This document shows positions 1-12,139 of a DNA stretch of 64,000 bases, in pieces. Source of the DNA: Brugia malayi (taxonomy: Eukaryota > Nematoda > Chromadorea > Rhabditida > Onchocercidae); contig NW_025062477.1 of the NCBI RefSeq assembly GCF_000002995.4, forward strand, positions 11,380,649 to 11,444,648. The letters are read 5' to 3'. The notes under the pieces are model-generated. The model had not been told where the DNA came from. It saw nothing but the letters and a program-made list of their open reading frames with translations, and ran no database searches. The position numbers were made by a program, and so were the translations under genes. Each line of letters starts with the position of its first letter. Within the stretch, counting starts at the first letter, position 1.

Positions 1-16
1 TTTTTTTCCATTACAG

Positions 17-611
17 CTTAGTGGATTGCGTGATTTTGGTTTTGTGGAAGGTACTCGACGACCATGCTCACTAATATCATTAACAGCTTCGTCATGTTCA
101 AGTTCAAATAATTTAGGACGAGTACAAGGTAACATTTATTTACTTTTAGAAATTTCACTTATGTTAGATAAAAATAATTTTTTTTTTTTTTTTTTTGCAG
201 AATGTACATTATCAGCTCCTATAGATTATTTTATTGTTTCCGTAATTTTTTGGGATTTATTGAGGCATTTAGATTAGATTCCATGACATATCTATGATAT
301 GAAGATATCATCCCGTACGGAGGAACAAAGAAAAATAGAGAGTTTTTCTTTTTTTAATTTTTACATGAGGCAATTAGAGTAATTCTCTGTATAAAATGGC
401 TGAGATTTCCTGTCGAGTATACTTTTGTATTCTGAGAAAATTGGTATTTTTTTTAACAGGAAGGGGTACATGCGAAATTAGCGGTGATCTTTGTCGGGTG
501 GAAGAAGGTGATGAATGGGAAAGTATGCACGAGTCCAGTCCAACTGTCAAGTATGCAGAAAGCACACTTCCACGTTTTCGAGCTCCACCACCACCAGATC
601 TGAATCAGTAA
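17..611 (+). CDS. 3' end of an unrecognised gene (last two exons)
   Basis: The window opens inside an intron: a pyrimidine tract ending TTACAG precedes an exon at 17-128, read from codon CTT. A donor (CAAG|GTAACA) follows, and a second exon at 460-611 starts after TTTTTTAACAG. The phases match, with one base left over and two supplied, giving 87 residues of open frame that end at a TAA at 609-611. The fragment is serine-rich in the first exon (TASSCSSSNN), acidic in the middle (RVEEGDEWESMHE), and ends with a short proline stretch (RAPPPPDLNQ). This looks like a disordered cytoplasmic tail. No domain or family is recognisable, so no function is given. The 5' part lies outside the window. An AATAAA overlaps the end of the gene. 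A competing short terminal exon sits at 201-277. Confidence 0.6.
201..277 (+). other. possible alternative terminal exon of the first gene
   Basis: A 20-base T tract ending GCAG at 197-200 forms a good acceptor. Because the 72-base interval 129-200 is a multiple of three, the exon continues the frame of 17-128 for about 24 further residues (hydrophobic, ending LLRHLD) and stops at TAG 275-277. It could be an alternative C-terminus or simply retained or decoy sequence. The exon at 460-611 is in the same phase and reads more like protein. Confidence 0.3.
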
Positions 612-612
612 T

Positions 613-618
613 AATAAA
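613..618 (+). terminator. polyadenylation signal AATAAA
   Basis: The hexamer starts two bases after the stop codon of the plus-strand gene. A second AATAAA at 948-953 would give a 3' UTR of about 340 bases. Either could be used. Confidence 0.4.
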
Positions 619-2119
619 AGTGTCAACCAATGAATGATTCATCCAAGATAATTGTTTTTCTCATTGGTGCTGTAATTATTTTATCTCCCATATTTTATCC
701 TCTTTTTTCTTTTGTATGCATGGTGATATTATTCCATTGTTATCAAATTTGTTATCAAATTCCAGATTGTCATAAGAGATTTAGTCATTCAGACAATCAT
801 TCTCAATCTTTTATGCTCTGTGAATGCTATCTACACGCATGATATATGTCATCATCACATATTCAAATTTGCCAAGATTTATAGTTTTATTGCAGAATCT
901 AATACTGCATAAACTTTAAAAGCCTTTCTCGGACTGATTGCCGTTGAATAAAAGTTATGTCACTATTACTTTAATTAAATATAATAATATAATAAATTAT
1001 AGTTCAATTGCAACTTGAATCTGTAGGATAACTGAATTCATCAACTTTTTTTATTTCTCTAAATTTACATAATATTCAATGGCGAATAGGAAAGAAAAGA
1101 TCTACTCACTCCATCTGCTTTGCCGATTTGTTTGTCCCATATAAACAATTACTGCAGGTGCTTTACATAATTTCAAGTATCCTTCTATGCTTGCCTTACT
1201 GTGCTTAATTGAGCTTTGCTTTCTTCTCGTTCTCTTTTGATGAGCGGTCTATACTTCATGTAAAAGATACTGTAAACAATTCCTTAATTAATAAACAAAC
1301 ACTGATGAATTTCAAAAATGCTAGAGGGTAGTCTTCAACGACTTTATGAAAAATTTATGAAAACATGAAATGCAAGATGACAAACATTCTAGCTTAGAGA
1401 GAATAAATTGAATGATGAATTAGTAACTGGTTATGAGCCACTATTAATATGCACTTTAAAAATATTTATTGTCACTGAATGATAATGAAAAAGTTGTATT
1501 AAATGAGAATTTCAAATGATGCTATATGTAAGGACACTATCATTTTCTCTCAAAGGGGAAAGTATAGCGTCTTTTTTTGAATAAATTTCAACCCTCATGA
1601 TTTTTCTCTTGTTTACAAGCATTTTTTTTTTCAGGTAAATAATAATAGTAATTTATATACAGCGTGGTTTAGAACCAAGATGAATACATAAAATGAGATC
1701 ACAATGGACATTCGACAAATTGTAGCAGCGTGTATGAAACATCAAGAAATCCATTGAATCCTCTCCATTTTTCCATGCCTACTTCTATACAGTATGTTTC
1801 CTCCATCAAATTAAAATTAGCTGATTTCAACAAAAAATGTATTTGCTAAAGTAGATTCAGTCTCGAATACAATTCAAGACTGCCTCAATTCAAAATGTGT
1901 AGGATTAAATAGCAACATCCACCAAGTTCTAATTATAAGATGAGAAAATGATGGAGTAAGATTCATCATGTTGGACATGATATAAAGAAAGCCCGTTAAT
2001 GAAACAGTTGCCGGCATAAACAATAAAAAATTGAATCGAGACTGCCGAGACTGCCCAATCAATAAAAATTTACGAATTTATACAAAATAAGAATAAACTT
2101 ATATCTCTTTCAATAACGG
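619..2119. other. convergent 3' intergenic region
   Basis: This region lies between the stop of the plus-strand gene and the stop of NF-YC on the minus strand. It has moderate base composition and no open frame with plausible splice borders. It should hold both 3' UTRs. No repeats of note were seen. Confidence 0.6.
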
Positions 2120-4551
2120 CTATGATGATGGAGGAAGTTGAACTTGAAACTGCTGTATGTTGCCTTCCGGTAAATTTAATGCAATCAATTGAATAGGTTG
2201 GTTGCCCGTACCTACAGGTAGCTGTATCGGTTGTCCAATTTGAGTAGCTTGTACAACTGAACCTGTTGCTAACGCTCCATCTGAGGATCCAACCTAAATA
2301 AAACTATAAAGAGAAGAAAAACTATCAATCTATAGGAAAAAAAGTAGAAGTAAATTTATATTTCTATCAATTTCATCCAAAACAAATTCCCGTCCGTAAA
2401 ATTGCGGTAATATGATTTTTACTGGAAAAATTTTTCAAAAGAACCACTAGACGAGAACAAAACGAAATTAAATAAGATAAAGAGGAAAAATAACTTTTCA
2501 GATACCTGTAAAACATATTGAACATTCCCATTGGTAGACATCACATTGTTAGCATCTGCAACAACTGCTTGTACTTCTTCAGCTTGCTCTTGCTGTAGCA
2601 TAAAGAAAACATTATTGAAAGAGAAAAAGCTGATTTGAATCTCTATCTCTCTAAATCAAAAAACTGCCAATCAGCAAGTACGAATTTCGAAGATATTCAT
2701 ATAGCTTCAAAGTTTGATTTCATCCGACTTCTAATTAATGTTAGAAATACAATTAGACTATCAAAGATTAATAACAAATTCTTGTCAGTAAACTGAGCAA
2801 ACTAAAGTGATATATGATTTTAGTTTATTCATGAGATGAGATACTAAAGTTAAAATCCTTACTAAAAGCTACTGGAGAAAACTTTATAGTAATTTGTTAC
2901 TACCCTTTTTTTCCTTTTTATGATTTCTACCTCATCTTACATATAATTCAAAAAATTGCATCTATTTTAGAATTAATTAAACAAAAGCAATCCATGAATA
3001 ATAATTTCAATGAAATTGCTGAAAAATCGCAAGTGGAAACCATAAGATATCGATTCGACTATACATATGAGCATGACTAGATAAATCAGTAATAATAAAC
3101 AGATGAGAGCAAAGAAAAAGCAACCCACATGACTGTTAGATTGCAATGGCCATCTCGAATCTTCTCGTGGAACGATGTCAATTAAAAAATCGAACATATC
3201 GTTTCTGTAAGCAAAAATATTACCTCATAAACTTAAAAAAATTATCAAAATTAGATTTTCAAAATATATACTTCTAGAACTCTTAAAGTGCGCAAATTCT
3301 ACCTAGACAATAACATAAAGAAGGGAAAAAGTTACCAAAAAAAAGAAAAAAAAAATCATACCAGAGAAATAGGAAAAAAAGTTATACCTGGCTATAGCCT
3401 GAGAAATATCCGACTTTTGCAGTGTTTTTCGCTTATTATCTTCCGTATGTTTCCAAGCATTTAACGTCAATTCTTCAACAAAGATTTCTGATGCTTTTGC
3501 TAGTAAAATGGGAGTTTCTGAGCCAATCATCTGAAAAATATAAAGCAATTGCAAAAGTGAATATGTCATTCACTGATCATAAAATTCTAGCACTTGATTT
3601 TCATAGTTACGTGAATATGGTAATAACTGACAAAATGTTAAAATCTTAGTTCACTGTTAAGATAGTCAGAAGCAGAAAAAAGTAATCAAACTTGCCATTC
3701 GTTTAACATCATCATCTAACTTCATGATTTTTTTTATTCTCGCCAAGGGTAATTGCAATTCTTGGTGACGGCTTGCTTCACGTAATGTTTTCTGCATTTC
3801 AGTAACAACAGAATATATTAAATTTTGAAGCTATCAGATTCAATATTTTATCTTCATTTTAAAATTATTTAGAAGAGAAAAAAAAACAAATAAAATCATT
3901 TAGATAATGCATTATCCCCTATAAGTTTTCTCGAGAAGTACTTTTAAATTTCATTAGTATTTTGATAACATAACTTTCAACATAAACATCGCAAAACAAA
4001 TCTTTAAAAATTGTAAAGCAAACTATGCAAGACTCCTAACAGAGCTAATTTAAATATTAAAAATGAACCAACTGGATCAACTGCTTCGATTTTTGCACGA
4101 ATACGAGACCAAAATGAAGCAATTTCCTGATCTATATCATAAATTCCACCTTCTCTACTAAACTGTAGTTCATCATTTCCTTCCTCCTGAAAAAAGAAAT
4201 AAAGAGGACTGAAATTCAAATGTAGCATTTTAAGATATGATACGATTAAAACAGATATCAATAATACAAATAATTTACCTAATTATTGTTCTGCTAACGA
4301 AATAAAGAAGAAAAAATGGGTTCTCTGCCCATTAGACTTACATATTACAAATGACAATAAAAGATTACATTGATACAAATATTAGAAAGAAAAGATTGAT
4401 AATGGAGCGAAAAAAAAAACAAAAAAACCTGTGAAATGGATCGATCAACTTGAATAAAATGTGTCTTATCATTCTCCATTATTTTTCGTATGAATAATCC
4501 ACCATTAACAATTTGTTGTTGCTGATGATGTTTGCCATTTGTTGTTGTCAT
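2120..4551 (-). CDS. NFYC: nuclear transcription factor Y subunit gamma (NF-YC), 7 coding exons
   Basis: NF-YC pairs with NF-YB through a histone fold and, with NF-YA, binds CCAAT boxes in the nucleus. Exons in coding order: 4551-4429, 4186-4073, 3791-3696, 3530-3388, 3204-3129, 2592-2506, 2293-2120; 270 aa in total. The histone fold spans roughly residues 93-180 and shows LPLARIKKIMKLDDDVK, then EELTLNAWKHTEDNKRKTLQ and FDFLIDIVPRE, near-identical to the animal family. FWSRIRAKIE just before it matches the conserved pre-fold helix. Residues 8-15 (HHQQQQ) and the last 85 residues are Gln-rich and hydrophobic, like the family's activation region but much shorter than in vertebrates. The intron between exons 3 and 4 uses a GC donor. 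The ATG at 4551 is the first after an acceptor at 4585; an in-frame TAG at 4584-4582 rules out extension upstream. Confidence 0.95.
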
Positions 4552-4763
4552 TGATGGCAAATAAATGACAACTTCTGAATGCTACTGAAAAAGCATTAAA
4601 TATTATAAATGAACATTTGATAAAAAATAACTATCTCTTATCAGTGCAATGAAAATTGAGAAAAGTTGAACAATTATTCATTAGCTAAATCAATCAATTA
4701 AATCTTCAATCAGATCTTTTCAATTAATTAATCAATTAGACTCCTTTCACTAAAATCTGATAC

Positions 4764-4796
<33 letters not shown>

Positions 4797-4971
4797 AATT
4801 TAAAAATAAGACAGTGCTGTGAAATTATGTGAATTATTTTTGAAAAATAAGGAAAACAATAGCACTAAAAGAAAAAAAAAATTGGATAAATTATATGGGT
4901 AAAATAAATGGATATAATTTGGGTTGATAAATAAAAACATATGGGAAGTAAGAGAGCGGGTAGTAAGTTAC

Positions 4972-5016
4972 CTGAGATAAACATGATAAGAATGTCAAAC
5001 GATGTGACGAAAACAT
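4972..5016 (-). promoter_or_regulatory. probable NF-YC 5' leader exon carrying a 15-codon uORF
   Basis: On the minus strand, TATCTCAG|GTAACT at 4972/4971 is a good donor, and an acceptor lies at 4585, giving a 387-base 5' UTR intron. Just before the donor an ATG at 5016-5014 opens 15 codons ending exactly at the junction. After splicing, the next codon is TAG (4584-4582), in the same frame as the NF-YC start 33 bases on. The true leader may extend above 5016. Alternatively, the acceptor at 4585 receives a spliced leader and this exon is not used. Confidence 0.4.
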
Positions 5017-5147
5017 CCAATTACTGTCTGTCGTACAATCGTTAGGTCATCAGTCACTAGCATCGCATACAGTAATCATATCTTCGTGGTAAGATTTATC
5101 GAAAGACATTTATGCTCGTTTAATTTCTCAGAAAGTTTTTTGACACT

Positions 5148-5262
5148 TAAAAACTCGTTTAAACTCTCAGAAACTCTTTTAGACTCTCAGAAACTCTTTT
5201 AAACTCTCAGAAACTCTTTTAGACTCTCAGAAACTCTTTTAAACTCTCAGAAACTCTTTTAA
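5148..5262. repeat. 20-bp tandem repeat, about 5.5 copies
   Basis: The unit AACTCTCAGAAACTCTTTTA is repeated head to tail, alternating between copies with AAACTC and AGACTC. It starts about 130 bases upstream of the putative NF-YC leader exon, so it lies in the promoter region of that gene. Confidence 0.85.
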
Positions 5263-5869
5263 ACTTTTATTAAAACATAAATTAATACTATTATTATTTG
5301 TTTGCACCACAAATATGTCATATAATTGGGATATATCGGTACTATCGGGACAATTCTTTTTAATAGTTAACAAACAAAAATAAAACTTATAGAAATTTTT
5401 AAAACTATTCAACAAAGTATAAGTTCAAATTTAAACTTTTCAAGCTTTTCAATAAATTCAATGCTTATTTTTATTTCAAATATAAAAAGTCACACATAGA
5501 TTTGCTTTATATTAAAACACACAAAAATTTATACTTTCTTCTTTTCATTCAATTATTTGTATCAAACAAAATTTATATATATCAAAATTATTTGAAATTT
5601 AAGAAAGAAGAAGCAAGAAATGATAAAATGTTAATCAAAATTATGTTAAAGCTTACATAACTTTTTTTATATTTGATATAAAAATAAGTAAATAATGAAT
5701 TTGTTACTATTTTTTTTTTTTTTTTGATTTTGATTAGCAGTCTAATTAATATCAAATACTTTGTATTTTTTTTCATCTGATACTATTGAAGCAAATGCAA
5801 TTTAAGTCAAAATTGGTATTCTTTTAAATTTTTATTTTTCTTTCATATTTAGAATAAATGATAATTGTA

Positions 5870-6040
5870 GTGATTGATTTATATATTCAGTTATAATTGT
5901 ACTAATGATAACAGTGATTATTTTATCAACTTAGATCTAATGATCGATTTATACATTCAGATGTAATTGTAATTGTGATAACAATGATTTTTGATCAGTT
6001 TAGATCTAATGATTAATTAATATATTCAAATATAACGTAA
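5870..6040. repeat. diverged tandem repeat, about 70-bp unit, 3 copies
   Basis: Copies begin near 5872 (GATTGATTTATATATTCAG), 5942 (GATCGATTTATACATTCAG) and 6011 (GATTAATTAATATATTCAA). Each is followed by a similar AT-rich stretch containing TGATAACARTGAT and then TTAGATCTAATGA. The degree of divergence suggests an old duplication. Confidence 0.6.
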
Positions 6041-6956
6041 CATTTCATTGTAATTAATTTGCATATACATATGCTACTGGATGAATTGTTTTTTGCCGGA
6101 TAAATGAAACCGGTAATTTGTCTTGTCATAAAATTTAGTAAGATCTATTGAGTTTAGTTTTAGTTTTAGCGCAAAACTTCAAAGTGACGAATGTTAGCGG
6201 TATTAGCTAAATTACCTTTGTAAATATTAGTTTGCAAATGTCTGTTATATCTTTCTTACTCTTTCATTCTTTTTCTTTTCTCTCTTTCTGAAAACCGGCT
6301 TTTTTTTTTTTGAGTTATTTTTTATTTTATTTAATATTTTGTTAAAGATATTTTGCGCCTATTTTATGTGTAATTTTAATTGGCTAATTTTTATGTGTAA
6401 TTTCAAAATGGTTATATTATTAAAATTGAAAATGATATAAAGCATAGTTTTAAATCTATTAAAGCAATTTGCTCCATTATTATTATTATTATTTTTTTTT
6501 TCACTACCTATTTTGTATTTTATTTTTCGAAAAATATTTTTGTATTTTTAATTTTTTGAAATTGTATCACAATGTTTTTTTTTTTTCGAATTAATTGATT
6601 GATTACATTGATCGCTTTTTAATTAGATCAATGACATTCATTCTTTTAAATACTAAAATAATCAAACTCGTATGAAATTAATTGTAAAAATCAATTAACA
6701 CAAATTATTGGTTGTAAAAAGAAATTGTTTTCATATGACATTGACATTTTCGCACTTTTATTAAAAAAGCAAAATATTTTTTTTCCCCCTCCCAAAAAAA
6801 AATAAAATTTTCCAGTTATGGTGATCATTCAATTCAGCAATTTCTATCATCATTTCATCCTCAACCAGTCACTATTTATAATTGCTATTCCTTTCTTTTT
6901 TTTTTCTTTTTTTTTTTCAAAGATCAATATGAGAAATTAGAATTTGATAAGTGTTA

Positions 6957-7412
6957 ATAATCAGTAAGTTATTTCTAATCATGATTATTTTATCAGTAAT
7001 TGATTTCTAACAATGATTATTTTATCAGTAATTGATTTCTAACAATGATTATTTTATCAGTAATTGATTTCTAACAATGATTATTTTATCAGTAATTAAT
7101 TTCTAACAATGATTATTTTATTTAATTCTGTGTCATATTTTTTTTTTTTGTTTTACTATCAAGAAATATATCAGTAATTGATTTCTAACAATGATTATTT
7201 TATCAGTAATTGATTTCTAACAATGATTATTTTATTTAATTCTGTGTCATATTTTTTTTTTTTTGTTTTACTATCAAGAAATATATCAGTAATTGATTTC
7301 TAACAATGATTATTTTATCAGTAATTGATTTCTAACAATGATTATTTTATCAGTAATTGATTTCTAACAATGATTATTTTATCAGTAATTGATTTCTAAC
7401 AATGATTATTTT
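6957..7412. repeat. 32-bp minisatellite with higher-order structure
   Basis: Units starting ATCAGTAATTGATTTCTAAC and ending AATGATTATTTT recur every 32 bases (for example at 6992, 7024, 7056). The array is broken twice (near 7115-7170 and 7227-7285) by the same approximately 55-base spacer containing TTAATTCTGTGTCATA, a T run and CTATCAAGAAATAT. The spacer and flanking units have therefore been amplified together. Confidence 0.9.
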
Positions 7413-8699
7413 GTTTAAATCCATATTACATTTTCTTTTGTGACAAATATGATTTTTCGTTGTTTTATCGCCATGAAATGTAATGAGTTTCAAAAGAATG
7501 TAATTCATTTTAAGCAATTTTCTTTATGCATATGTTTTTTTTTTCTTTTGTTTTTTTCGAACATATAATGCAAACTTTTTACTTTATATCATATAATTCT
7601 ATTGCAAAAAGATTATTTATTTTTTATTTACTAAAATTAAGCAACAATTTTAGCACAAAAAACAATTAATAAATAAGAAAAGTGTTAATTGATACAATAA
7701 AAATTCGTCCCTTTTATAACTTTTAAATGAAATCAATTTTATATTACTTAAAATTTTCATTCAAAAATTTAATTATAAAATTATTACCTTTATTTAACAA
7801 CAACAAAAAAAAAAAAAAAAGGAAATTGTTTTTATATTTTTTCGCCCTTTTTTTTAATACGATTAAACGATAGCATTTTCATTATTAATTATCTTAGCTG
7901 ATAATATATTTAATGAAATATATCGAATAAATCATTAAAAATATTTTTTATGCATACTTTTTAATAAGTTTAAGTGTATTTGAAGAAAAAAAAAATTTTT
8001 TTTTTTCTTTTTCAATTTATTTTTGCCTTTTTTTTTTGATATAATATAATTATATTCATATTATATTAATATCGTTTTTTAAAACAAATTCTCATTATTA
8101 TTAATGTATTTAGTGAACATAAAATATTTTTAATATTCATTTAACGATTGTAAAAATATTTTCAATATTTTTGCTTATCAAAATTCATTTTTTTTTTTTT
8201 TTCAACATATTTATTTAAAAATATTGAATATATTTGAATGTATAAAGTACATTTGAATATTAAAATCAAAATATTTTTAATCATTATCAACAATACATTA
8301 TTAACTTTGTTAACTATGTAGCAAATATTTAAATACTTTCATTTTCAAGTAGATAATTTTGAAGTATTTTCTTATGTAAAAAAAAAAAGAAAAAAATTTG
8401 AGAGCACCCTTGAGAATTACTTTAACAAAGTAAAAAAAAAAAAAAGAAAAAGGAATTGAATATGATTCATTCTTCTATTTTTTTTCCTTGCTTTTCTTTC
8501 ATTTTATACTAAATAATTCTCATTGTAATTGAAAATGTGATAACAATAAAATTAAGTTTAGTAACAAAAAAAAAAAAAAGAAAAAAAAAGTTATTCAATT
8601 TTCCTTTTTTTTTCATTCTTTTTTCTCTTTATTTCATTAATATAGAATGTTTTTTTTTAAAAAAAAAGCAAAAAAAAAAGAGAGAAACATGAAGTGAAG

Positions 8700-8985
8700 G
8701 TTAAGTATTAGTATAACTAAAATGGAAAGAATACTTAAGTGAATAGTATAAGTTAAGTATTATTATCAATTTTACATCATAATTAATCTAAGCAAGATGA
8801 CATTGTTATAAGTTAAGTTAAGTAATAGTATAAGTTAAAAAAAAGAAATTATTAGTAGTATAAGTTGAGTCTGTTTATCATTTTTACATTATTATAAACA
8901 AGAAGACAGTATTATAAGTTTTTATAAAAGTTAGAAAAAATTATTAGTAGTATAAGTTAAATATGATTATCAATTTTACATTATA
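8700..8985. repeat. degenerate repeat based on TATAAGTTAAGTA
   Basis: AGTATAAGTTAAGTAT-like words alternate with ATTATCAATTTTACATYATAATT in at least three diverged copies. No coding potential was seen. Confidence 0.5.
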
Positions 8986-9496
8986 ATTATTCCATTACAT
9001 TTCTTTGATTACTTATTATTTTTAGAATAATTTTCAATATCTTTTTTTATTAATAATTTTGCAGTGTTAAAAAACTAAAATTAAATTTACTCAAAACATT
9101 TATTCTATTTCATTTTTAGATGCATATCTATAAATTTCTATAAGGAATAAATTCAATCTAAAATTAAACAAATGAAATATTAATTTAAATTTTAACACTG
9201 ATAATTAAAACTTTCCTATTATTCGAATTTTCTTTTATTTTTTTTCTTAAAATTTCATTGCCAAAAATTTTTAACAATTATAATTTTTATTCTCACAATT
9301 TCAATTCAACGATGAAAACTCTTTTTATTATTTTTTGTTTTTATTTGAAAAAAAAAAATTTAATAAAATCAAAATTTAACTTTTTATTATACCAATTGAT
9401 TCGTTTCATTTTCACTTTTAATTTTCACATTTTCAAATATATGTTTGTGTGTATTGGTCGATTACACAACATGTGATAATATTTATGATATTTCAA

Positions 9497-9551
9497 AGAG
9501 AGAGAGAGAGAGGGAGAGAGGGAGAGGGAGAGAGAGAGGGAGAGAGAGAGA
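9497..9551. repeat. (GA)n microsatellite
   Basis: GA dinucleotides interrupted by GGG steps. Confidence 0.9.
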
Positions 9552-9741
9552 AAAAAGTTTCATCATTTAATTAAAATGTTCTTTGGTATTTTATTACAGC
9601 AAACCACTCGTATGACATAATTTCTCGCTTCACTTCGCTGTCATCTTAATATCCTTACAATTTAAACGCCTAATTATCGTATGATTATTATCATATTCAA
9701 ATTTATATTGCTTATATAAATTAAAATTTAAATGCAAATTT

Positions 9742-9808
9742 ACACACATACACACACACACACACACATACAAACATACACATACATACACATACACATA
9801 CATATATA
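9742..9808. repeat. (CA)n/(CATA)n microsatellite
   Basis: An uninterrupted CA run is followed by CATA-type tetramers. It opens a spurious frame on the minus strand. Confidence 0.9.
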
Positions 9809-10543
9809 TGCTACACAAACTTTAAAATGAAATCATAAGTCGTTTCATTTAATAAATGAAAAATCAAAGAACAAATAAATTATTTTATTTCCATCAAAAT
9901 TTTTACTTCTCAATGTTATCTAAAAAAAAAGAAAGAATAGAAAAGCACTTTTTGTAAAAAAAGAAAAGAAAAAAGTTGGCAAAAGTTTATTAGCAATTTT
10001 ATTAGATTATTAAAAGTATTGTTTTGTTTAAACTTTCTTATTTTTGTAATTTTCTCCCATAAATAAATTTTCTTTTCTGTTTTTTTTTTTTTTTTTTTCA
10101 AATTTATTTGAGTAATTTTTTTTTTTTTTAAATTTAAAAATTATAAAGAAAAATAGTTTCCTTTACTGCATGAATATTAATGAAAGAAAGATTTTTTTTT
10201 CTTGTTATTTTGTGAAAAGTAATCTGAAAATTGCTCCTGATTTTAATTAAATTGAAAATAAAAAAAGGAGTGTATAAGAAATGATAAGTCGCCTAAGATT
10301 ACTTATTGTATTGCAGTTGTAAAGAATTTAATTTAATCAAGTAGAAAACAATTTCGACTTCTAATTAGTAACCAATTAATTTTATTAATTAAATTCATGC
10401 AATAAATTATTGAACAAATTACAAAAAAAAAAAAAAATTAATTGGCCGCTAATTTGAAATTGAAATTGTTTTGCAGTGATACGAATAGCAAAATTATGTT
10501 TATCAGTTATTAGTTGTTTATCAAGAACAAATAATAAATCATT

Positions 10544-10553
<10 letters not shown>

Positions 10554-10599
<46 letters not shown>
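10554..10599. repeat. (TAA)n microsatellite
   Basis: About 15 AAT/TAA triplets. Confidence 0.9.
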
Positions 10600-11769
10600 C
10601 AAATTTGTTATCAAAATCATCAACCATCGATCAAGTTTTTACAAAATAATTCTCTCTTACTAATATGAATAATTAATAATTTACATAAAACTCTAATCAA
10701 ACTAATTTCATATATTATTAATCAGAAATGCCAAAATAACAACCATCAAAAAGAAAAAAGAAAAATTAATGAAAATGGGAAAGAATTTTAAAATAGTAAA
10801 TGGTAATAATATTTCTAATCATTCAAAAAATCAAGAAAATCAAAATTTTATCATACATTTCTTAAATTTATTAATTATTTTTATTTATATTTGTTTCAAT
10901 ATTAAATTGAAATCTTCTAAAAGAAAAAGCAAGATAAATCAAATATTATTTAATATAAAAATTTTGTAATTTGTAATAAAATTTCAATATAAAATGTAAA
11001 TTTAATATAAAATTTGTAATAAATAAATAAATTTGTATCAAAAAATGATAAAATTTTCGAAAGTGATATTTAAATAAATTAAGAAATATTACAATATGAA
11101 TGTAATTTGAGAATTTCATACAATATATATTTCATATGAAGTATGAAATAATTCACAATTTAATACATCATTGCTTATTTTCAACAATTTCACTCTTCTC
11201 AATCCTTACAACTTCTCCCATTTCATCGTTTAACTAGCAAACTATCTTCCTCTAAAAGTATTAAACAACTGTTCTATGAATTTAATAGAGTATAAATTTA
11301 ACAAATTTAAAATTTAACATATTATCATTAAAATTTCCATTGAAAACATGCACGCATTTATTAATATTTAGAATTTAAAGATTCATTTTACGTTTATTTT
11401 ATTTCATCTTTTCATTTTTTTATGATTCTTTTCTCTTTTTTTTTTTTTTTGTCTATTACAATTACAAGGTATTTTAGGTTTTTTTTTTTTTTGAAAATTA
11501 ATTAATTCATTAATTACTTATTTGCTTTAAGTTCTTTGACTAATATTAATTGACTAATTATATGTTTTTATTACTTTAACTAATATATTATATTGTCAGC
11601 GAAGAAGTTGTCAGTTATAATAAATGGATTAACCATTTGGTAATATGTCAAAAATTTTTGTATATTTCCGGTTTATTCCGATTACTCTCTGTCAGTTGTC
11701 TGAGAACTTTCAAAAAAAAAAAAAGAAGAAATGAAAAAAAAGTTTCAATTAAAAACATATTTGAGTATC

Positions 11770-11875
11770 AATAATAATAATAATAATATTAATAGTAATA
11801 ATAATAATAATAATAATAAAATAATTAATAATAATAATAATATTAATAAAATAATCAATAATAACAATAATAAAA
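11770..11875. repeat. (AAT)n imperfect microsatellite
   Basis: AAT triplets interrupted by AAAATAATT and AATAACAAT. The polyasparagine frame across it is low complexity and not a gene. Confidence 0.85.
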
Positions 11876-12139
11876 GAGAAAGAAAAGCTATAGAGATACA
11901 TATTTTTTTCCAAATAAATAGCAACAGGAAAAAAAAAAACAAAAGAAAAATGATAGTTCTTATGTCGTTGCTTAACTTTTATTTTTCACCATAACAAATT
12001 TTAATTTTATCCTTTCGAAAAAAAAATTTTTTTCTTTTTTATTGCTTTTTCAATTTTGTTTTGTAAAGTAATATTTAAATTATTAGCATATATTTTCACA
12101 TTTTTTTTAAAAATTTTTTTAGAAAAAATATTTTTCTAA

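Noticed and set aside
4549..4560. NF-YC start three codons upstream of the ATG
   Set aside because: That frame opens with TTG; the first ATG is at 4551 and an in-frame TAG lies 33 bases upstream.
5017..5021. CCAAT box near the NF-YC leader as evidence of autoregulation
   Set aside because: The flanks (ATCCAATTA) do not match the NF-Y consensus, and CCAAT is common in AT-rich DNA.
9258..9476. 72-codon plus frame
   Set aside because: Phe/Asn/Lys-only composition typical of AT-rich noise; no partner exon.
10554..10599. Regularly spaced repeats considered as a CRISPR array
   Set aside because: Simple triplet repeat without spacers; all arrays in the window are microsatellites or minisatellites in a eukaryotic setting.
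11731..11994. Asn-rich 87-codon frame
   Set aside because: Produced by (AAT)n; no splice borders, no domain.
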